From assembly GCA_050122535.1 (NCBI GenBank), contig JASFIT010000270.1, forward strand, positions 1 to 6,494: a stretch of DNA of 6,494 bases, in the 5' to 3' direction. This document shows, one piece after another, positions 5,302-6,494 of the stretch. This DNA is from JASFEQ01 sp050122535. Its GTDB lineage: Bacteria > Desulfobacterota > DSM-4660 > Desulfatiglandales > HGW-15. Numbering within the stretch: position 1 is the stretch's first letter; each line of letters opens with the position of its first letter. Both the position numbers and the translations under genes were made by a program. The notes below the pieces were generated by a model that was given only the letters and a program-made list of their open reading frames with translations, did not search any database and was not told the DNA's origin.

Positions 5302-6494
5302 GAGGCTGTCGAAAAAGCATTCCTGTTGCAACTTTTTTTCACTCCGTTTTCTGCTCAAAAATCCTAACCCTTCCTAATGTTTCTGGTTTTGCGATTTCAA
5401 GCCACAACTCAAGGTATTTTATAATAAAATTAATAGTTTACACATAACCCATTTTGTGATATTTGGGAGACATTCTTCTTCAAAGGATGCAGTTATGGCC
5501 AAATATAAGAAAGAGGATCGCTCCCAAAAGCTCTTGATTGCTGCTAGCCTTGAAGAGCAGCTCATGGCAGGGAGCTTGGAGTTTGCCATTCACACCCTGG
5601 TGGAGACCCGGATGGATACCTCTATTTTTGACGACAGGTATCATAATGATGAGACAGGACGCCCGGCCTACAATCCTAAGATGCTTTTGAAGGTTATCCT
5701 ATTTGCCTATTCCAGAGGCTTGGTTCATTCCCGGCAGATAGAGAGAGCGTGCAAGGACAACGTGACCTTCATGGCGCTCTCGGGCATGCAGTTCCCTGAT
5801 CATAGCACCATAGCGGTCTTTGTTTCATCGATGAAGGATGAGGTATTGCCTTTATTTAGGGATATTCTGTTGGTGTGTGAGGAGGAGGGGCTACTTGGAG
5901 GGAGTTTCTTTGCGTTGGATGGTTGTAAGCTTTCCTCCAATGCCTCAAAGGAGTCCAGTGGCACGGTATCTGATCTTTTTAGGAAGAAGGAGAAGATTGA
6001 GAGCAAGGTGAAGCAGTTGCTTGAACAACAGATAGAAGAAGACAAGGGTGAAGAGGATGAGGATCGGAGGGGAGGGAGTTCATCTGGGGGCTCGGATCGA
6101 AGCAAACAGATCGAGAGATTACAGAAGAAGGCGGAGCGTATTGAGAGATTTTTAAAGGAGAATGGTCCAAAGATTGGCAAGCAGGGAAAAGAGATCAAGA
6201 GTAACATTACCGACAACGAATCAGCGAAGATGATAACCTCTCACGGTGTCATTCAGGGATATAACGGACAAGCGCTGGTGGATTCCAAACACCAGGTAAT
6301 TGTTCATGGGGAAGCCTTTGGCAGCGGTCAGGATCATTATCATATTCCACCCATGCTGGATGGTGCAAAGAAGAACATGGGAGCGATCGGTCATAGTGAT
6401 GATAAATACTTTGCAAAGAAGACTCTGGTAGCAGACACCAATTATTTTAGTCCCACCAATTTGAACAAATGCGAGGATGAACAGGTTGATGCCT
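5302..6494 (+). mobile_element. IS1182-family insertion sequence, left part; right end outside window
   Basis: The element is identified by its transposase. The left boundary is inferred at about 5302, where GAGGCTGTCGAAAAAG begins; this resembles the terminal repeats of related elements, but the right end is not visible, so neither inverted repeat nor target duplication can be confirmed. The 190 bases before the transposase contain a perfect TATAAT (5420-5425) with only a weak -35 (TTCAAG, 5396-5401), and an alternative TTTACA (5437-5442) followed 17 bases later by TATTTG with an upstream TG. Either could drive the transposase. Confidence 0.8.
5495..6494 (+). CDS. IS1182-family DDE transposase, N-terminal 333 residues; 3' truncated by window
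   Basis: The frame opens at ATG 5495, with AAGGA at 5483-5487 as ribosome binding site, and stays open to the window edge: 333 full codons and one extra base. Residues about 20-125 are the DUF772-type N-terminal domain (NPKMLLKVILFAYSRG; DHSTIAVF). The RNase H-like DDE catalytic domain follows: first catalytic Asp D142 in FALDGCKLSSNAS, and second D314 in VADTNYFS. The third acidic residue should lie beyond the window. A charged, coiled-coil-like, Lys/Glu-rich insert at about 161-222 separates the first Asp from SNITDNESAKM and GYNGQALVDSKHQVIV, motifs typical of this family. The enzyme moves the element by DNA cut-and-paste. No stop or frameshift is seen, so it may be intact. Usual family length is about 450-550 residues, from memory. 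A 138-codon open frame on the opposite strand (5800-6216) is only a shadow of this gene. Confidence 0.92.
   Translation, partial: MAKYKKEDRSQKLLIAASLEEQLMAGSLEFAIHTLVETRMDTSIFDDRYHNDETGRPAYNPKMLLKVILFAYSRGLVHSRQIERACKDNVTFMALSGMQFPDHSTIAVFVSSMKDEVLPLFRDILLVCEEEGLLGGSFFALDGCKLSSNASKESSGTVSDLFRKKEKIESKVKQLLEQQIEEDKGEEDEDRRGGSSSGGSDRSKQIERLQKKAERIERFLKENGPKIGKQGKEIKSNITDNESAKMITSHGVIQGYNGQALVDSKHQVIVHGEAFGSGQDHYHIPPMLDGAKKNMGAIGHSDDKYFAKKTLVADTNYFSPTNLNKCEDEQVDA

Noticed and set aside
5800..6216. 138-codon open frame on the minus strand
   Set aside because: It is fully antisense to the transposase frame, which has clear family motifs. The Ser/Pro/Leu-rich translation is typical of a shadow frame.

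Overview
The window looks like chromosomal DNA from a bacterium of the Desulfobacterota (Deltaproteobacteria) type or a relative. This is a judgement from gene content, not a database match. The clues are a large zinc-ribbon / class III cyclase / AAA ATPase / TPR protein, the 3' end of a second TPR protein with the C-terminal signature of TPR-linked class III cyclases, a stand-alone double-CBS protein, and an IS1182-type transposase. Base composition is mixed: roughly 53-57% GC in the counted rows of the first gene and of the cyclase N-terminus, but about 28-35% in rows of the cyclase TPR tail.

Layout. 1-362 (+): the last 119 codons of a TPR protein. 363-831: a long intergenic stretch holding copy 1 of a 120-bp repeat (371-490), a small inverted repeat (491-526), and a candidate structured RNA (about 586-720) ending in a good intrinsic terminator. 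832-1407 (+): a 191-residue tandem CBS-domain protein with a strong ribosome binding site. 1408-1765: the decayed 3' tip of another TPR/cyclase-type gene, followed directly by copy 2 of the repeat (1561-1680). 1766-5137 (-): the 1123-residue cyclase/ATPase/TPR protein, convergent with the CBS gene. 5138-5301: its leader and promoter region, with a 12-bp palindrome just inside the predicted transcript. 5302-6494 (+): the left part of an IS1182-family element whose transposase runs off the window.

How the parts relate. The large protein is a soluble signalling cyclase, with a nucleotide cyclase driven by a STAND-like ATPase and a TPR sensor. CBS proteins often bind adenine nucleotides, so a functional link with the CBS gene is possible, but it is not shown: they are convergent and separated by repeat and pseudogene sequence. 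The most interesting structure is that two paralogous gene ends (one intact, one dead) share a non-coding 3' flank that is better conserved than the codons before it, and the RNA candidate and CBS gene lie between the two copies. I see no clear evidence of a complete new defence or biosynthetic system. The best leads are the repeat, the RNA candidate, and the non-canonical base-recognition residues of the cyclase.
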